DNA of 64,000 bases from NCBI GenBank assembly GCA_050331695.1, contig JBHJGP010000003.1, positions 186,001-250,000 on the forward strand. Reading direction: 5' to 3'. Source of the DNA: JBHJGP01 sp050331695 (lineage in GTDB: Bacteria > Pseudomonadota > Alphaproteobacteria > Geminicoccales > Geminicoccaceae). The notes under the pieces are model-generated. The model was not told the origin of the DNA, did no database searches, and was given only the letters and a program-made list of their open reading frames with translations. The translations under genes were made by a program, and so were the position numbers. Positions 8,853 through 18,107 of the stretch are shown piece by piece (positions within the stretch are counted from its first letter, which is position 1; each line of letters begins with the position of its first letter).

Positions 8853-11015
8853 TCAGCGCCGGCGCGTTCTGCCGTTGGACTTGCCCTGGCGGAGCGCGCT
8901 GCCGCGACCGGAAAGGCTGGGGTTGGTCATGAAGTAATGATGCGCGTTGAAGGCATCTTCACCTGGCTCCAAACGCCGATAGCGTCCGTCGGCCTGAAGC
9001 TCCCAACTCTGCGCCCGATCGCGGAGATTGGCGCCCATAATTTCGTCGAGGATCTGGGCGTGCACCGTTGCGTTGGTCAGCGGCACCATCGTCTCGACCC
9101 TTCGGTGCAGATTTCGAGGCATCCAGTCGGCTGACGAGATGAAGATCTTGGCCTCGGCGGACGGCAGACCGTGGCCATCGCCAAAGCACATGATGCGGCT
9201 GTGCTCCAGGAACCGTCCGACGATGCTCTTGACCGTTATGTTGGTCGAGAGCCCCTCGACACCGGGACGAAGGCAGCAGATGCCCCGGATCACAAGTTCG
9301 ATCCGAACGCCGGCGGAGGATGCCTTGTAGAGCGCGTCGATGACCTCGCCGTCGACAAGCGAATTCATTTTCGCCCAGATCGCCGCCTGCCGGCCGGCCT
9401 GGGCGTGGCCGATCTCAGCGTCGATCATCTCGAGAAGCGTCTTCTTGAGCGTCAGCGGCGAAATCTTGATCTGCTGCAGGCTGGTCGGCTCGCCATAGCC
9501 GGTCATGAAGTTGAACAAGCGCGCTGCATCACTGGCGAGCACGGGATCGCAGGTGAAGAAGCTGATGTCCGTGTAAATCTTGGCCGTGATCGGGTGGTAG
9601 TTGCCGGTCCCGAAATGGACGTAGGAGCGAAGACCCCGGCCCTCGCGGCGTACCACCATCGATACCTTGGCGTGGGTCTTGAGCTCGATGAAACCGTAGA
9701 CCACCTGGACGCCGGCGCGCTCCAGGTCCCGGGCCCATTGAATGTTCCGCTCCTCGTCGAAGCGGGCCTTCAACTCGACCAGCGCCGTCACCGATTTGCC
9801 GGTTTCAGCCGCCCTGATCAGTGCCCCGACGATCGGACTGTCATCGCTGGTCCTGTAGAGCGTCTGCTTGATCGCGACCACCTGCGGATCGTCGGCCGCC
9901 TGGCGGAGAAACTGAACCACCACATCGAAACTCTCGAACGGATGATGGACGACGAAATCTTTGTGTCGGATGGCGGCGAAACAATCTCCGCCGAAATCCC
10001 GGATCCTTTCGGGAAACCGGGCATTGAAGGGCGTGAACAGAAGATCGGCCCGTTCCTTGACGATCAACTGACTGGTATCCGCAAGGCCGAGTAGACCATC
10101 GAGCAGAAAGACGTCCGAGGTATCGACGTTCAGCTCTGATGACAGAAAACCTCGAAGCTCTTCGCTGGTCTGGCCGTCCACGGTCAGCCGGATGATGTGA
10201 CCGCGCTTGCGCCGCTTGATCGCGCTCTCGAAAAAGCGGATCAGGTCTTCGGCCTCCTCTTCGATCTCGATATCGCTGTCCCGTATCACCCGGAACATGC
10301 CGATTTCGATGATCTCCAGTGCTGGAAACAGCCGATCCATGAACATCTTCAACAGGTCTTCGATGGCGATGAAGCGGATCGCGTCGCCGGGAAGCCGGAC
10401 GAACCGCCCCAACTGCTCCGGCATGATGACCAGCCCGGTCAGGTCCTGGTCGTTGCGTTCGAGCTTGACCACCAGACCGAAGCCGGTGTTGGCGACGAAG
10501 GGAAAGGGGTGGGCCGGATCGACGGCGATCGGCGTCAGCACAGGAAACACGGCCTGATCGAAGTGATCGCTGAGCCACTGCCGTTCCTCGGACGTCAAAT
10601 CGTCCTTGGCCAGGATGTCGATACCCGCATCGCGGAGCAGGCGGGTCAATTCGTGCCAGGTCCGCTGCTGGATGGCCATGATCTCGGCGACCCGGTCATG
10701 GATCGCGGCCAACTGAACCCCGGGCGTCATTCCGTCGAGGCTCGGCAGGGTTACGTCAGCCTCGACCAAGCCTTTCAGGCCGGCGACGCGGACCATGTAA
10801 AATTCGTCGAGATTGGAGGCGGATATCGACAAAAAGCGCAGACGTTCGTGCAGGGGATGGGCGGTGTTCGACGCCTCTTCCAGGACCCGGTCGTTGAAAC
10901 CGAGCCAGGAGAGCTCTCGATTGATGTAGCGATCCTCGGGCTTTAGATCGGCAATAGGCGAGCCGGCCTGATCGAGCTTGGTAACGTCGATTTCGCTTAC
11001 GGCCGTCTCTTCCAT
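8853..11015 (-). CDS. ppk1: Polyphosphate kinase 1
   Basis: This enzyme reversibly transfers the ATP gamma-phosphate onto polyphosphate. The N-terminal and head domains include YINRELSWLGFNDRVLEEA and NLDEFYMVRVAG. The two phospholipase-D-like catalytic domains show KARFDEERNIQWARDLE, THAKVSMVVRRE, and the active-site segment HFGTGNYHPITAKIYTD with the phospho-accepting His. The ATG at 11015 (MEETAVSE) is preceded by AGGAAAAA and gives 720 residues, the usual size; the frame also allows a start at 11069. It is divergent from the sixA-like gene and upstream of ppx. Confidence 0.94.
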   Translation of the reverse strand: MEETAVSEIDVTKLDQAGSPIADLKPEDRYINRELSWLGFNDRVLEEASNTAHPLHERLRFLSISASNLDEFYMVRVAGLKGLVEADVTLPSLDGMTPGVQLAAIHDRVAEIMAIQQRTWHELTRLLRDAGIDILAKDDLTSEERQWLSDHFDQAVFPVLTPIAVDPAHPFPFVANTGFGLVVKLERNDQDLTGLVIMPEQLGRFVRLPGDAIRFIAIEDLLKMFMDRLFPALEIIEIGMFRVIRDSDIEIEEEAEDLIRFFESAIKRRKRGHIIRLTVDGQTSEELRGFLSSELNVDTSDVFLLDGLLGLADTSQLIVKERADLLFTPFNARFPERIRDFGGDCFAAIRHKDFVVHHPFESFDVVVQFLRQAADDPQVVAIKQTLYRTSDDSPIVGALIRAAETGKSVTALVELKARFDEERNIQWARDLERAGVQVVYGFIELKTHAKVSMVVRREGRGLRSYVHFGTGNYHPITAKIYTDISFFTCDPVLASDAARLFNFMTGYGEPTSLQQIKISPLTLKKTLLEMIDAEIGHAQAGRQAAIWAKMNSLVDGEVIDALYKASSAGVRIELVIRGICCLRPGVEGLSTNITVKSIVGRFLEHSRIMCFGDGHGLPSAEAKIFISSADWMPRNLHRRVETMVPLTNATVHAQILDEIMGANLRDRAQSWELQADGRYRRLEPGEDAFNAHHYFMTNPSLSGRGSALRQGKSNGRTRRR

Positions 11016-11135
11016 TTTTTCCTCGCCCTCGGTTCGCTGGTGCCGGAGCTTAGAGCGACCCGGCGACACTTATGTTACGACGAGTGGCGGTATGCGCCTA
11101 GAACGCCGCTGGAGAACGACGGTCGGGAGGCCCTT

Positions 11136-11669
11136 TTGTCAGATCAGGCACGGAAATCCCTGGTGCTCTTCCGCCACGCCAAGTCGAGCTGGAGCAGCCC
11201 GTCACTCGCGGATGTCGACCGGCCGTTGACCGCCCGCGGGCAGAAAGCGGCACCGCGCATGGCGGCGCATCTGGGTGAGGAGGGCCATCAAACCGATTGG
11301 ATCTGGTGTTCCAGTGCCAGGCGAACCCGCGAAACCTGGGAGCTGATGGCGCCCTTGTGGGCGGCCGAGCCGGTGATCGCCTTCGATCCCGGTCTCTATC
11401 TCGCTCAACCGGCGGACATTTCCTCGCGCATCAAAGAAACGCCCGAACGGATCGCCTCGGTTATGGTGATCGGCCACAATCCGGGCTTGCAGGAGCTGGC
11501 GGTCGAGCTTTCCGCGCTCAAGCCAGGTGAGGTGGCCGACGAAATCGCCGCCCACTTTCCGACGGCCGCCGCGGCAATCTTCGAGTTGAACATGGATCAC
11601 TGGGCAGAGCTGGCCCCACACCGCGTGCTGGGCGTGACGTTTCGAAAACCGCGGATGCTCCCGGACTGA
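11136..11669 (+). CDS. SixA-like histidine phosphatase
   Basis: This small histidine-phosphatase-superfamily protein (177 aa) has the catalytic RHG-like motif LFRHAKSSW near the N-terminus. The second arginine is in SSARRTRETWE, and the second catalytic histidine is in VMVIGHNPGLQEL. E. coli SixA dephosphorylates the His of phosphotransfer proteins such as ArcB-Hpt or NPr; the substrate here is unknown. I chose TTG 11136 because GGGAGG lies five bases upstream and the protein then begins, like relatives, just before the RHA motif; the frame could extend to GTG 11040. The hybrid kinase at the window start would need an Hpt partner, a possible but unproven link. Confidence 0.8.
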   Translation: MSDQARKSLVLFRHAKSSWSSPSLADVDRPLTARGQKAAPRMAAHLGEEGHQTDWIWCSSARRTRETWELMAPLWAAEPVIAFDPGLYLAQPADISSRIKETPERIASVMVIGHNPGLQELAVELSALKPGEVADEIAAHFPTAAAAIFELNMDHWAELAPHRVLGVTFRKPRMLPD

Positions 11670-11704
11670 TGGAACCGAACAATCAATAAGACGGACAGAA
11701 AACG

Positions 11705-12589
11705 ATGACGGATATCGGCTTTATCGGGCTCGGTGTGATGGGCGCGCCGATGGCGGCAAACCTGGTCAGAGCGGGCCACCGCGTCAGAGGTTTCGATCTC
11801 TCGAGCGAAGCGTTGGCGCGGGCCCGGGATCGGGGCGTCGAGACCTGCACAAGCGTTGGCGATGCCGCCCGCGATGCCCCAATCCTGATCACCATGCTAC
11901 CGACGGGGAAGCATGTTGAAGCCGCTTTGTTCGAGGACGGCGTCGGCGAGGTTCTCCAGCCCGGCGCTCTGGTCATCGACATGAGCACGATTATGCCGCT
12001 CGAGACCGACGCCATAGGTCAGAAGCTCAGGACCAACGGTCAAAGCATGGTCGACGCGCCGGTGGGCCGAACCTCGAAGCACGCGGAGGAGGGCAAGCTC
12101 CTGATCATGGCCGGCGGCAGCGACAACGATCTCGTCAGGGCGCGACCGCTCCTCGAAGTGATGGGTGACCCTGTCATTCATTGCGGCCCGCCCGGCGCCG
12201 GTTCGAGGGCCAAGATCGTGAACAATTACATGTCGATCGCCAGCAATGTGCTGACCGCCGAAAGCCTGGTCCTGGCCGAGAAATCCGGCTTGGCGAGAGA
12301 CGTCGCCATCCAGGTCATGCAGGGCACAACCGCGGGCCAGGGCCATCTCGGCACCACCTACCCGATGAAGGTTCTGGCGGACGATCTGGAGCCGGGCTTT
12401 ATGATCGATCTGGCCCACAAAGACATGGGCCTCGCCCTGGACCTGGCGGGACGGATCGGCGCGCCGGCGGCGGTGGGCTCGGTCGCCCGCCAAACCTATG
12501 ACGTCGCACGGGCGGAAGGCCGGGGCCGGCAGGACTGGACAGCGATCCTTCGAACCGTGCGCCGGTTGGCGGGGCTCAACGGCGACTAG
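11705..12589 (+). CDS. yihU: YihU-like sulfolactaldehyde reductase / beta-hydroxyacid dehydrogenase
   Basis: This 294-residue NAD(P)-dependent reductase of the 3-hydroxyisobutyrate dehydrogenase family has an N-terminal Rossmann motif, IGFIGLGVMGAPMAANL. Its substrate-site sequences match remembered E. coli YihU closely: DAPVGRTS, the catalytic-Lys segment KIVNNYMSIA, PGFMIDLAHKDMGLALD and AEGRGRQDWTAIL. YihU reduces 3-sulfolactaldehyde to dihydroxypropanesulfonate in sulfoglycolysis. The specific identity is inferred from motif likeness; 3-hydroxyisobutyrate, tartronate semialdehyde or succinic semialdehyde reductase are alternatives. No sulfoquinovose transport or isomerase genes are adjacent. 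Its TAG stop shares the palindrome CTAG with the convergent asparaginase stop. Confidence 0.75.
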   Translation: MTDIGFIGLGVMGAPMAANLVRAGHRVRGFDLSSEALARARDRGVETCTSVGDAARDAPILITMLPTGKHVEAALFEDGVGEVLQPGALVIDMSTIMPLETDAIGQKLRTNGQSMVDAPVGRTSKHAEEGKLLIMAGGSDNDLVRARPLLEVMGDPVIHCGPPGAGSRAKIVNNYMSIASNVLTAESLVLAEKSGLARDVAIQVMQGTTAGQGHLGTTYPMKVLADDLEPGFMIDLAHKDMGLALDLAGRIGAPAAVGSVARQTYDVARAEGRGRQDWTAILRTVRRLAGLNGD

Positions 12590-13548
12590 GCTGCGCTGAT
12601 CCGGCCGACCGTCACGCCGGCAACGTTATTGACCTCGGGTTCGGCGTAGCGCCGCAAGGCCTCCACGTCGCCGGCGTCGATCCATCCCAGGCGCCGCAGC
12701 AGACGGATCAAGGCCACTTCAGCGGCACGGCCGGCGCCGTCATGAACCTTGAGGGCTAGGGCGCTGCCGGAGGTCCGATGCATCGCCAGGTAGGCGCCCT
12801 CGGCGCCGGTCTTGACCGCGAGACCCGGCACCGCACGCATCAGGTCGGTATCGAGCTTGTCGCTGCCGGCCACGAGCTCCGGCCGACCTGTCATGGCGTC
12901 GATCAACCGCGTCGCCGCGGCCCCCTGGTCAAGGAACGCTGCAGTGGCCCGCGCGAGGGTCTCGAGGCTCATCGGGAAGGTCGGGATCCCGCAACCGTCG
13001 ATCGCCGATGGCCCGAAGGAAGCGCCGGCCAACGTCTCCAGCCGTCGCCGGATTGCGATTTGCACCGGGTGATCCGGCTGGATGTAGTCGGCGACCGGAA
13101 CATCCAGATGCCGGGCCAGGGTCAACATACCGGCATGTTTGCCCGAACAGTTATTGTGAAGCGCGCTCGGGCTTTCGTCGGCGATCCGCAGCGCTCGCGC
13201 CGACGGCCGGTGGAACGGAGCATGGCTGCCGCAGAGCAGGTCGGCTTCGGTGCAGCCGATCCGCTGCAGCCAAGCGGCCACCCGGTCACTGTGCTGAGGC
13301 TCGCCACCGTGGGACGCGCAGGCCAGTGCGAGTTCCTCGGAGCCCAGCTCGAACCGATCCGCCGCCCCGCTTTCGACGAGCGGCAGGGCCTGCAACGGTT
13401 TCACAGCGGAGCGAGGGTAGGTGGGGCGGGTGGTGTCGCCGATGCTGAGAACAAGCTTGCCGTCGCGATCAACAGCGCAGGCGCTGACGGCATGGCGGCT
13501 CTCCACCAGATCGCCGCGCCAAACCTGGATCTCGAGGGGTTCGGTCAT
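12586..13548 (-). CDS. Rhizobial-type L-asparaginase (asparaginase II family)
   Basis: This 320-residue enzyme belongs to the Rhizobium etli-type asparaginase family, unrelated to E. coli AnsA/AnsB. It hydrolyses L-asparagine to aspartate and ammonia. The expected residues are present: YPRSAVK (Ser47 and Lys50), ASHGGE (Ser79), NNCSGKHAG (Cys134), DGCGIPTF, and VKTGAEG with the second catalytic lysine. Its ATG overlaps the uvrA stop (ATGA), so it is the second gene of a uvrA transcript. Its stop overlaps the convergent reductase gene by 4 nt. Confidence 0.88.
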   Translation of the reverse strand: MTEPLEIQVWRGDLVESRHAVSACAVDRDGKLVLSIGDTTRPTYPRSAVKPLQALPLVESGAADRFELGSEELALACASHGGEPQHSDRVAAWLQRIGCTEADLLCGSHAPFHRPSARALRIADESPSALHNNCSGKHAGMLTLARHLDVPVADYIQPDHPVQIAIRRRLETLAGASFGPSAIDGCGIPTFPMSLETLARATAAFLDQGAAATRLIDAMTGRPELVAGSDKLDTDLMRAVPGLAVKTGAEGAYLAMHRTSGSALALKVHDGAGRAAEVALIRLLRRLGWIDAGDVEALRRYAEPEVNNVAGVTVGRISAA

Positions 13549-16403
13549 CCGGCTTGACGTTGATCGCGCTCGGCCGTGGTCGCCAGGACCCGGGCCAGAT
13601 AGGTGCCGGTGTAGCTTTCAGGCACCTGGATCACGTCGTCAGGGGTGCCAGAGGCCACCAGCCGGCCGCCGCCGGTGCCGCCCTCGGGACCAAGATCGAT
13701 GATCCAGTCGGCCGTCTTGATGACCTCGAGATTATGTTCGATGACCAATACCGTATTGCCCTGGTCGACCAGCGCCTGCAGCACTTCCAGCAGCTTCCGC
13801 ACGTCCTCGAAGTGGAGCCCGGTGGTCGGCTCGTCGAGAATGTAGAACGTATTGCCCGTGGCGCGGCGTGAAAGCTCCTTCGCCAGCTTAACCCGCTGCG
13901 CCTCGCCGCCGGAAAGGGTCGTCGCCTGCTGGCCCAGCTTGATGTAGCCAAGGCCCACCTGTTTCAGCGTGTCGAGCTTGTGTTTGACCGCAGGTACGGC
14001 GGTGAAGAAGTCGCAGCCGTCCTCGACCGTCATGTCGAGAACATCGGCTATCGACTTGCCACGATAGGCCACCTCCAGGGTCTCGCGGTTGAACCGCTGA
14101 CCTTTGCAGACGTCGCACGTGACGTAGATGTCCGGCAGGAAATGCATCTCGATCTTGATCAGGCCGTCCCCCTGACAGGCCTCGCAGCGACCGCCTTTCA
14201 CAATGAAGGAGAAGCGGCCGGCCTTGTAACCCCTGGCTCGGGCTTCGGGCAGATTGGCGAACCATTCGCGGATCGGTGTGAACGCGCCGGTATAGGTGGC
14301 GGGATTGGACCGCGGTGTGCGGCCGATCGGCGACTGGTCGATGTCCACAACCTTGTCGATCGTCTCCAGACCCTCGAGCCCATCGTGATCGCCCGGCGTC
14401 ATCCGTGCGCCATGTAGATCGCGGGCCAGGGCCGGATAGAGCGTATCGATGATCAGCGAGCTCTTGCCGCTACCCGAAACGCCGGTCACGCAGGTGAAGG
14501 TGCCGATCGGCACTCGCGCCGACACTCCCTTCAGATTGTTGGCGCGCGCAGCCTTGATCTCGAGCCACTGATCGTTCTTGGCCGAACGTCGGTCATCAGG
14601 CACCGGGATGAAGCGGCGACCGGAGAGATATTGTCCGGTGAGGCTCTCGGACTTGCGTTCGACCAGGGCCGGCGGCCCTTCGGCGACCACCAGGCCGCCA
14701 TGGACGCCGGCGCCGGGACCCATATCGATCAGGTGATCGGCGGCCCGGATGGCGTCCTCGTCTTGCTCGACGTTGATGTCCGTGTTGCCCATGTCACGCA
14801 GCCCCTTGAGGCTTTCCAGGAGCCGGTCATTGTCCCGCTGATGCAAGCCGATGGAGGGCTCGTCGAGCACGTAGAGCACGCCGGTGAGGCCTGAGCCGAT
14901 CTGCGAGGCCAGGCGGATCCGTTGGCTTTCGCCGCCGGACAGCGAGCCACTGTCCCGGTTGAGTGTCAGATAGCCGAGGCCGACCGCATTCAGAAAACCG
15001 AGCCGCTCGTTGATCTCCTTCAGGATACGCTCGCTGATTTCCTTGTGGCTTTTGGAGAGGCCGTCTCTGATCTCACGAAACCAGGTGCCCGCACGCTCGA
15101 TCGACATCTCGGCGATCTCGCCGATATGTCTGCCGGCGATCTTGACCGCGAGCGCTTGAGGCTTCAGCCGATGGCCGTTGCAGGCATCGCACTCGGAGGT
15201 TGCAAGATACTTCGATAGCTCCTCGCGCATCCAGGCGCTGTCGGTTTCGAGCCAACGCCGCTGCAGATTGTTGACCACCCCCTCGAAGGGTTTGTTGGTC
15301 TGATACTGCCTGAGCCCGTCATCGAACCGGATCGGGATGCGCTCCTTGCCGGAGCCATAGAGGATCGTGTCCCGAACCTCGGCCGGCAGCTCGCCGAAAG
15401 GCGTTTTCGTGTCAGCGTCGTAGTATTCGCAGATGCTTTTCAGCGTTTGCGGGTAATAGGTCGCTGTGGCGCTGGACCAGGGTTCGACCGCGCCGTCGGC
15501 GATCGACAGTCGGCGGTTGGGCACCACCCGGTCGGCATCGATATACATCTTCTTGCCGAGGCCGTCGCATTGCGGACAGGCGCCGAAGGGATTGTTGAAC
15601 GAGAACAGACGCGGCTCGATCTCGTCGATGGTGAAGCCCGACACCGGGCAGGCGAAGTTCGCCGACATCAGCCGCTGCTCTCCGGTGTCGGCATTGTCGA
15701 CGACCAAGAGCCCGTCGCTGAGCTCCAGGGCCGTCTCGACGCTGTCCGCCAGCCTGGAGCCGCTGTCGCCGTCGATCGCGAGGCGGTCCACGACCACGTC
15801 GATGTCGTGCTTTTTCTTTTTGTCTAATGTTGGGACGTCATCGAGATCGTAGAGTTGGCCATCGACCTTGGCCCGCTGGAAGCCGCGGCGAAGCAGGTCC
15901 TTAAATTCCTTTCTGTACTCTCCCTTCCGACCGCGGACGATCGGCGCCAGCAGATAGATCCGCGTGCCGTCACCCATCTCCAGGATCCGGTCGACCATCT
16001 GCGAGACCGTCTGGCTTTCGATTGGCAGGCCGGTCGCCGGTGAGTAGGGGATGCCGATCCGCGCCCACAACATCCGCATATAATCGTAGATCTCGGTGAC
16101 CGTCGCCACGGTCGAACGCGGGTTCTTCGATGTCGTCTTCTGTTCGATCGAGATCGCCGGCGACAAACCCGATATCTGATCCACATCCGGCTTTTGCATC
16201 AGCTCGAGGAATTGCCTGGCGTAGGCCGAAAGGCTCTCGACGTAGCGCCGCTGCCCCTCGGCATAGATGGTGTCGAAGGCAAGGCTACTCTTGCCCGAGC
16301 CGGAAAGACCGGTGATCACCACCAGCTTGTGACGTGGCAACTCCACGGTGATCGACTTCAGATTATGTTCTCGGGCACCCTCAACCCGTATGCAGTCGTC
16401 CAT
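13545..16403 (-). CDS. uvrA: UvrABC excinuclease subunit A
   Basis: This DNA-damage-recognition ATPase of nucleotide excision repair is 952 residues long from the chosen ATG (MDDCIRVEGAREHNL), preceded by AGGA. It has Walker A GLSGSGKSS and a zinc module with CDACNGHR. NBD1 has LSGGE and VLDEPSIGLHQRDN. The second half has Walker A GVSGSGKSS, the zinc hairpin CEACQGDG...CDVCKGQRF, and LSGGEAQRVKLAKEL, LDEPTTGLHF and VIEHNLE. The NBD1 H-loop is unusual: it reads NTDINVEQDED where homologues read NTxIVVEHDED, so the switch His is Gln (codon complement at 14763-14765). The C-terminal H-loop is normal. Confidence 0.96.
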   Translation of the reverse strand: MDDCIRVEGAREHNLKSITVELPRHKLVVITGLSGSGKSSLAFDTIYAEGQRRYVESLSAYARQFLELMQKPDVDQISGLSPAISIEQKTTSKNPRSTVATVTEIYDYMRMLWARIGIPYSPATGLPIESQTVSQMVDRILEMGDGTRIYLLAPIVRGRKGEYRKEFKDLLRRGFQRAKVDGQLYDLDDVPTLDKKKKHDIDVVVDRLAIDGDSGSRLADSVETALELSDGLLVVDNADTGEQRLMSANFACPVSGFTIDEIEPRLFSFNNPFGACPQCDGLGKKMYIDADRVVPNRRLSIADGAVEPWSSATATYYPQTLKSICEYYDADTKTPFGELPAEVRDTILYGSGKERIPIRFDDGLRQYQTNKPFEGVVNNLQRRWLETDSAWMREELSKYLATSECDACNGHRLKPQALAVKIAGRHIGEIAEMSIERAGTWFREIRDGLSKSHKEISERILKEINERLGFLNAVGLGYLTLNRDSGSLSGGESQRIRLASQIGSGLTGVLYVLDEPSIGLHQRDNDRLLESLKGLRDMGNTDINVEQDEDAIRAADHLIDMGPGAGVHGGLVVAEGPPALVERKSESLTGQYLSGRRFIPVPDDRRSAKNDQWLEIKAARANNLKGVSARVPIGTFTCVTGVSGSGKSSLIIDTLYPALARDLHGARMTPGDHDGLEGLETIDKVVDIDQSPIGRTPRSNPATYTGAFTPIREWFANLPEARARGYKAGRFSFIVKGGRCEACQGDGLIKIEMHFLPDIYVTCDVCKGQRFNRETLEVAYRGKSIADVLDMTVEDGCDFFTAVPAVKHKLDTLKQVGLGYIKLGQQATTLSGGEAQRVKLAKELSRRATGNTFYILDEPTTGLHFEDVRKLLEVLQALVDQGNTVLVIEHNLEVIKTADWIIDLGPEGGTGGGRLVASGTPDDVIQVPESYTGTYLARVLATTAERDQRQAG

Positions 16404-16592
16404 CGAGATCCTATCATCGGTCGCGCCCGAGCGCTGTCGCCGCAATATGGGATGCTCTCGCCGCTCTGACTACCGCCGTGATCGCGGTCACCTGCCATTC
16501 AGCTTCGGCTATTCATGCTATTCTTTTGGGCCCAGTGTTCTGAGAACCGGTGTTGGGTTCGTCCCATGGTCGGATCGTCAAGGAGATGTGGT

Positions 16593-17429
16593 TTGAGCAG
16601 AGCGAGTTTCGTTGGCGTTGCCCTGGCCGGTATTTTGGCGGTGTCCCCGCTCAACGCGTCATCACCTGACGCTGCATCGCCGCCGGTGACGCTCGACATG
16701 GAGATGACCTACAGCGGTTTCGATGTCGGTGACGTCACGCTTTTGAGCGACGCAAGCGGTGGCCCCGTCGTTACCCGGATTGACCTCCGTTCGACCGGTT
16801 TGGTGCGCTTGCTCACCGGCTCAAAGGGCTGGGCTGAGGCCGCCACCCAGTTGGACGAGGAAGGCGATCCGCAGCCGTCGCGCTACGATTCCTACTTTGA
16901 GACGCGCCGCTACAACCGGCAGATCATGATCCGCTACGACGAACAGGATGGGGACGTTTCCAGCCTGCAGACGCTCAAGCGGGGTCAGCCGCAGGACAGC
17001 GAAGTGCCGCCTGCCATGCGTAACGGAACCATCGATCCCATGACGCTCTTGTTCGCGTTGCGCCATTGGCTGGTCGATCGCGACCGCGCGGAAACGAGCA
17101 CCGTCTTCGAGGTCTTCGACGGCCGGCGGCGCTACGACGTGGCGGTATCACTCCTGGATCGGGTGAACATGACCTTCGCCGGCGAGAAGCGTTGGGCGAT
17201 CCGTCTGCGGCTGGTCATGGAACCGCTCGCCGGCTTCGACGATGATGATCTGCTGATCGATTGGGTCTCCCAGGAAGGTGAGGAAAAATGGATCGAGGCG
17301 CTTATCAGCGACGATGAGCTCTTGATCCCCCTTCGGCTGCGAACCCGGGGCGGAGGGATCACGTCAGAGCAGCGCACGGACCGGATTTGCGACGGATCGG
17401 AGCCTTGCGTCGACGGTCGATCGAGCTGA
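16593..17429 (+). CDS. DUF3108 periplasmic protein
   Basis: This 278-residue secreted protein of the DUF3108 family has unknown function. I chose TTG 16593 because AAGGAG lies seven bases upstream and the protein then begins with a signal peptide (MSRASFVGVALAGILAVSP, cleavage near NAS/S). The body is a beta-rich domain with the family features: an early strand LDMEMTYSGFDVGDVTL, the SYFETRRYNRQIMIRYD segment, and DPMTLLFALRHWL. In-frame starts upstream (16515, 16566) lack comparable ribosome-binding sites. It is divergent from uvrA and co-oriented with ssb. Confidence 0.75.
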   Translation: MSRASFVGVALAGILAVSPLNASSPDAASPPVTLDMEMTYSGFDVGDVTLLSDASGGPVVTRIDLRSTGLVRLLTGSKGWAEAATQLDEEGDPQPSRYDSYFETRRYNRQIMIRYDEQDGDVSSLQTLKRGQPQDSEVPPAMRNGTIDPMTLLFALRHWLVDRDRAETSTVFEVFDGRRRYDVAVSLLDRVNMTFAGEKRWAIRLRLVMEPLAGFDDDDLLIDWVSQEGEEKWIEALISDDELLIPLRLRTRGGGITSEQRTDRICDGSEPCVDGRSS

Positions 17430-17536
17430 CGGATCGGGTCTCGGCGATGGCCGGCGGCGCCGGCGGACGAGCGCTCGTTGAACTCGCCCTTCCGGAGGTC
17501 TAATCATCGCCGCACAGCGAAACAAAGGCAGAGGAC

Positions 17537-17995
17537 ATGGCGGGTAGCGTCAACAAGGTCATTCTCGTCGGCAATCTCGGGCGCGATCCCGAGGTACGCA
17601 TGACCCAGAACAATCAGAAGGTCGTCAATCTCAGCGTCGCCACCAGCGAACGCTGGCGCGACCGGTCCTCGGGTGACACGCAGGAGCGCACCGAATGGCA
17701 CCGGGTGGTCATCTTCAACGAAAACCTGGCCAACGTTGCCGAGCGTTACCTCGCCAAAGGCCGTTCGGTCTATTTGGAGGGTCAGCTGCAGACCCGCAAA
17801 TGGACCGATCAGGGCGGCCAGGAACGCTACACGACGGAGGTCGTGCTGGGGCGTTTCCGGGGCGAATTGGTTCTACTCGGCGGTCGGGATGAGATGTCGT
17901 CGCCGGGGATCGACAGTGGCGGGGACCGGGGTGGTGGCGGCGGACGATCGTCCGGCGGCTTCGCCGATCAATTGGACGACGATATTCCGTTCTGA
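17537..17995 (+). CDS. ssb: Single-stranded DNA-binding protein
   Basis: This 152-residue SSB coats single-stranded DNA in replication, repair and recombination. An N-terminal OB fold begins MAGSVNKVILVGNLGRDPEVR, with TERWRD, EWHRVVIF and the L45-type loop GQLQTRKWTDQGG. A Gly/Ser-rich linker (about residues 117-143) ends in the protein-interaction tip DDDIPF. The size and tip are typical. It lies a few hundred bases beyond divergent uvrA, an arrangement common in proteobacteria. Confidence 0.96.
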   Translation: MAGSVNKVILVGNLGRDPEVRMTQNNQKVVNLSVATSERWRDRSSGDTQERTEWHRVVIFNENLANVAERYLAKGRSVYLEGQLQTRKWTDQGGQERYTTEVVLGRFRGELVLLGGRDEMSSPGIDSGGDRGGGGGRSSGGFADQLDDDIPF

Positions 17996-18015
17996 ACAAC
18001 GGGCCTTTCTGGACG

Positions 18016-18038
18016 GCCGGCCCCGCTGGGCGGCCGGT
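18016..18038 (+). terminator. GC-rich hairpin after ssb
   Basis: CCGGCC and GGCCGG form a six-base-pair stem around a nine-base loop, about 20 nt after the ssb stop. No T-run follows, so if it terminates it is a weak or factor-assisted terminator. Confidence 0.3.
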
Positions 18039-18107
18039 CGCATGGCTTGACGTCCCGTACCATCCTCCGCACCTAATGGATGGTCGAGTCATCGGGAGGC
18101 TTTGCTC

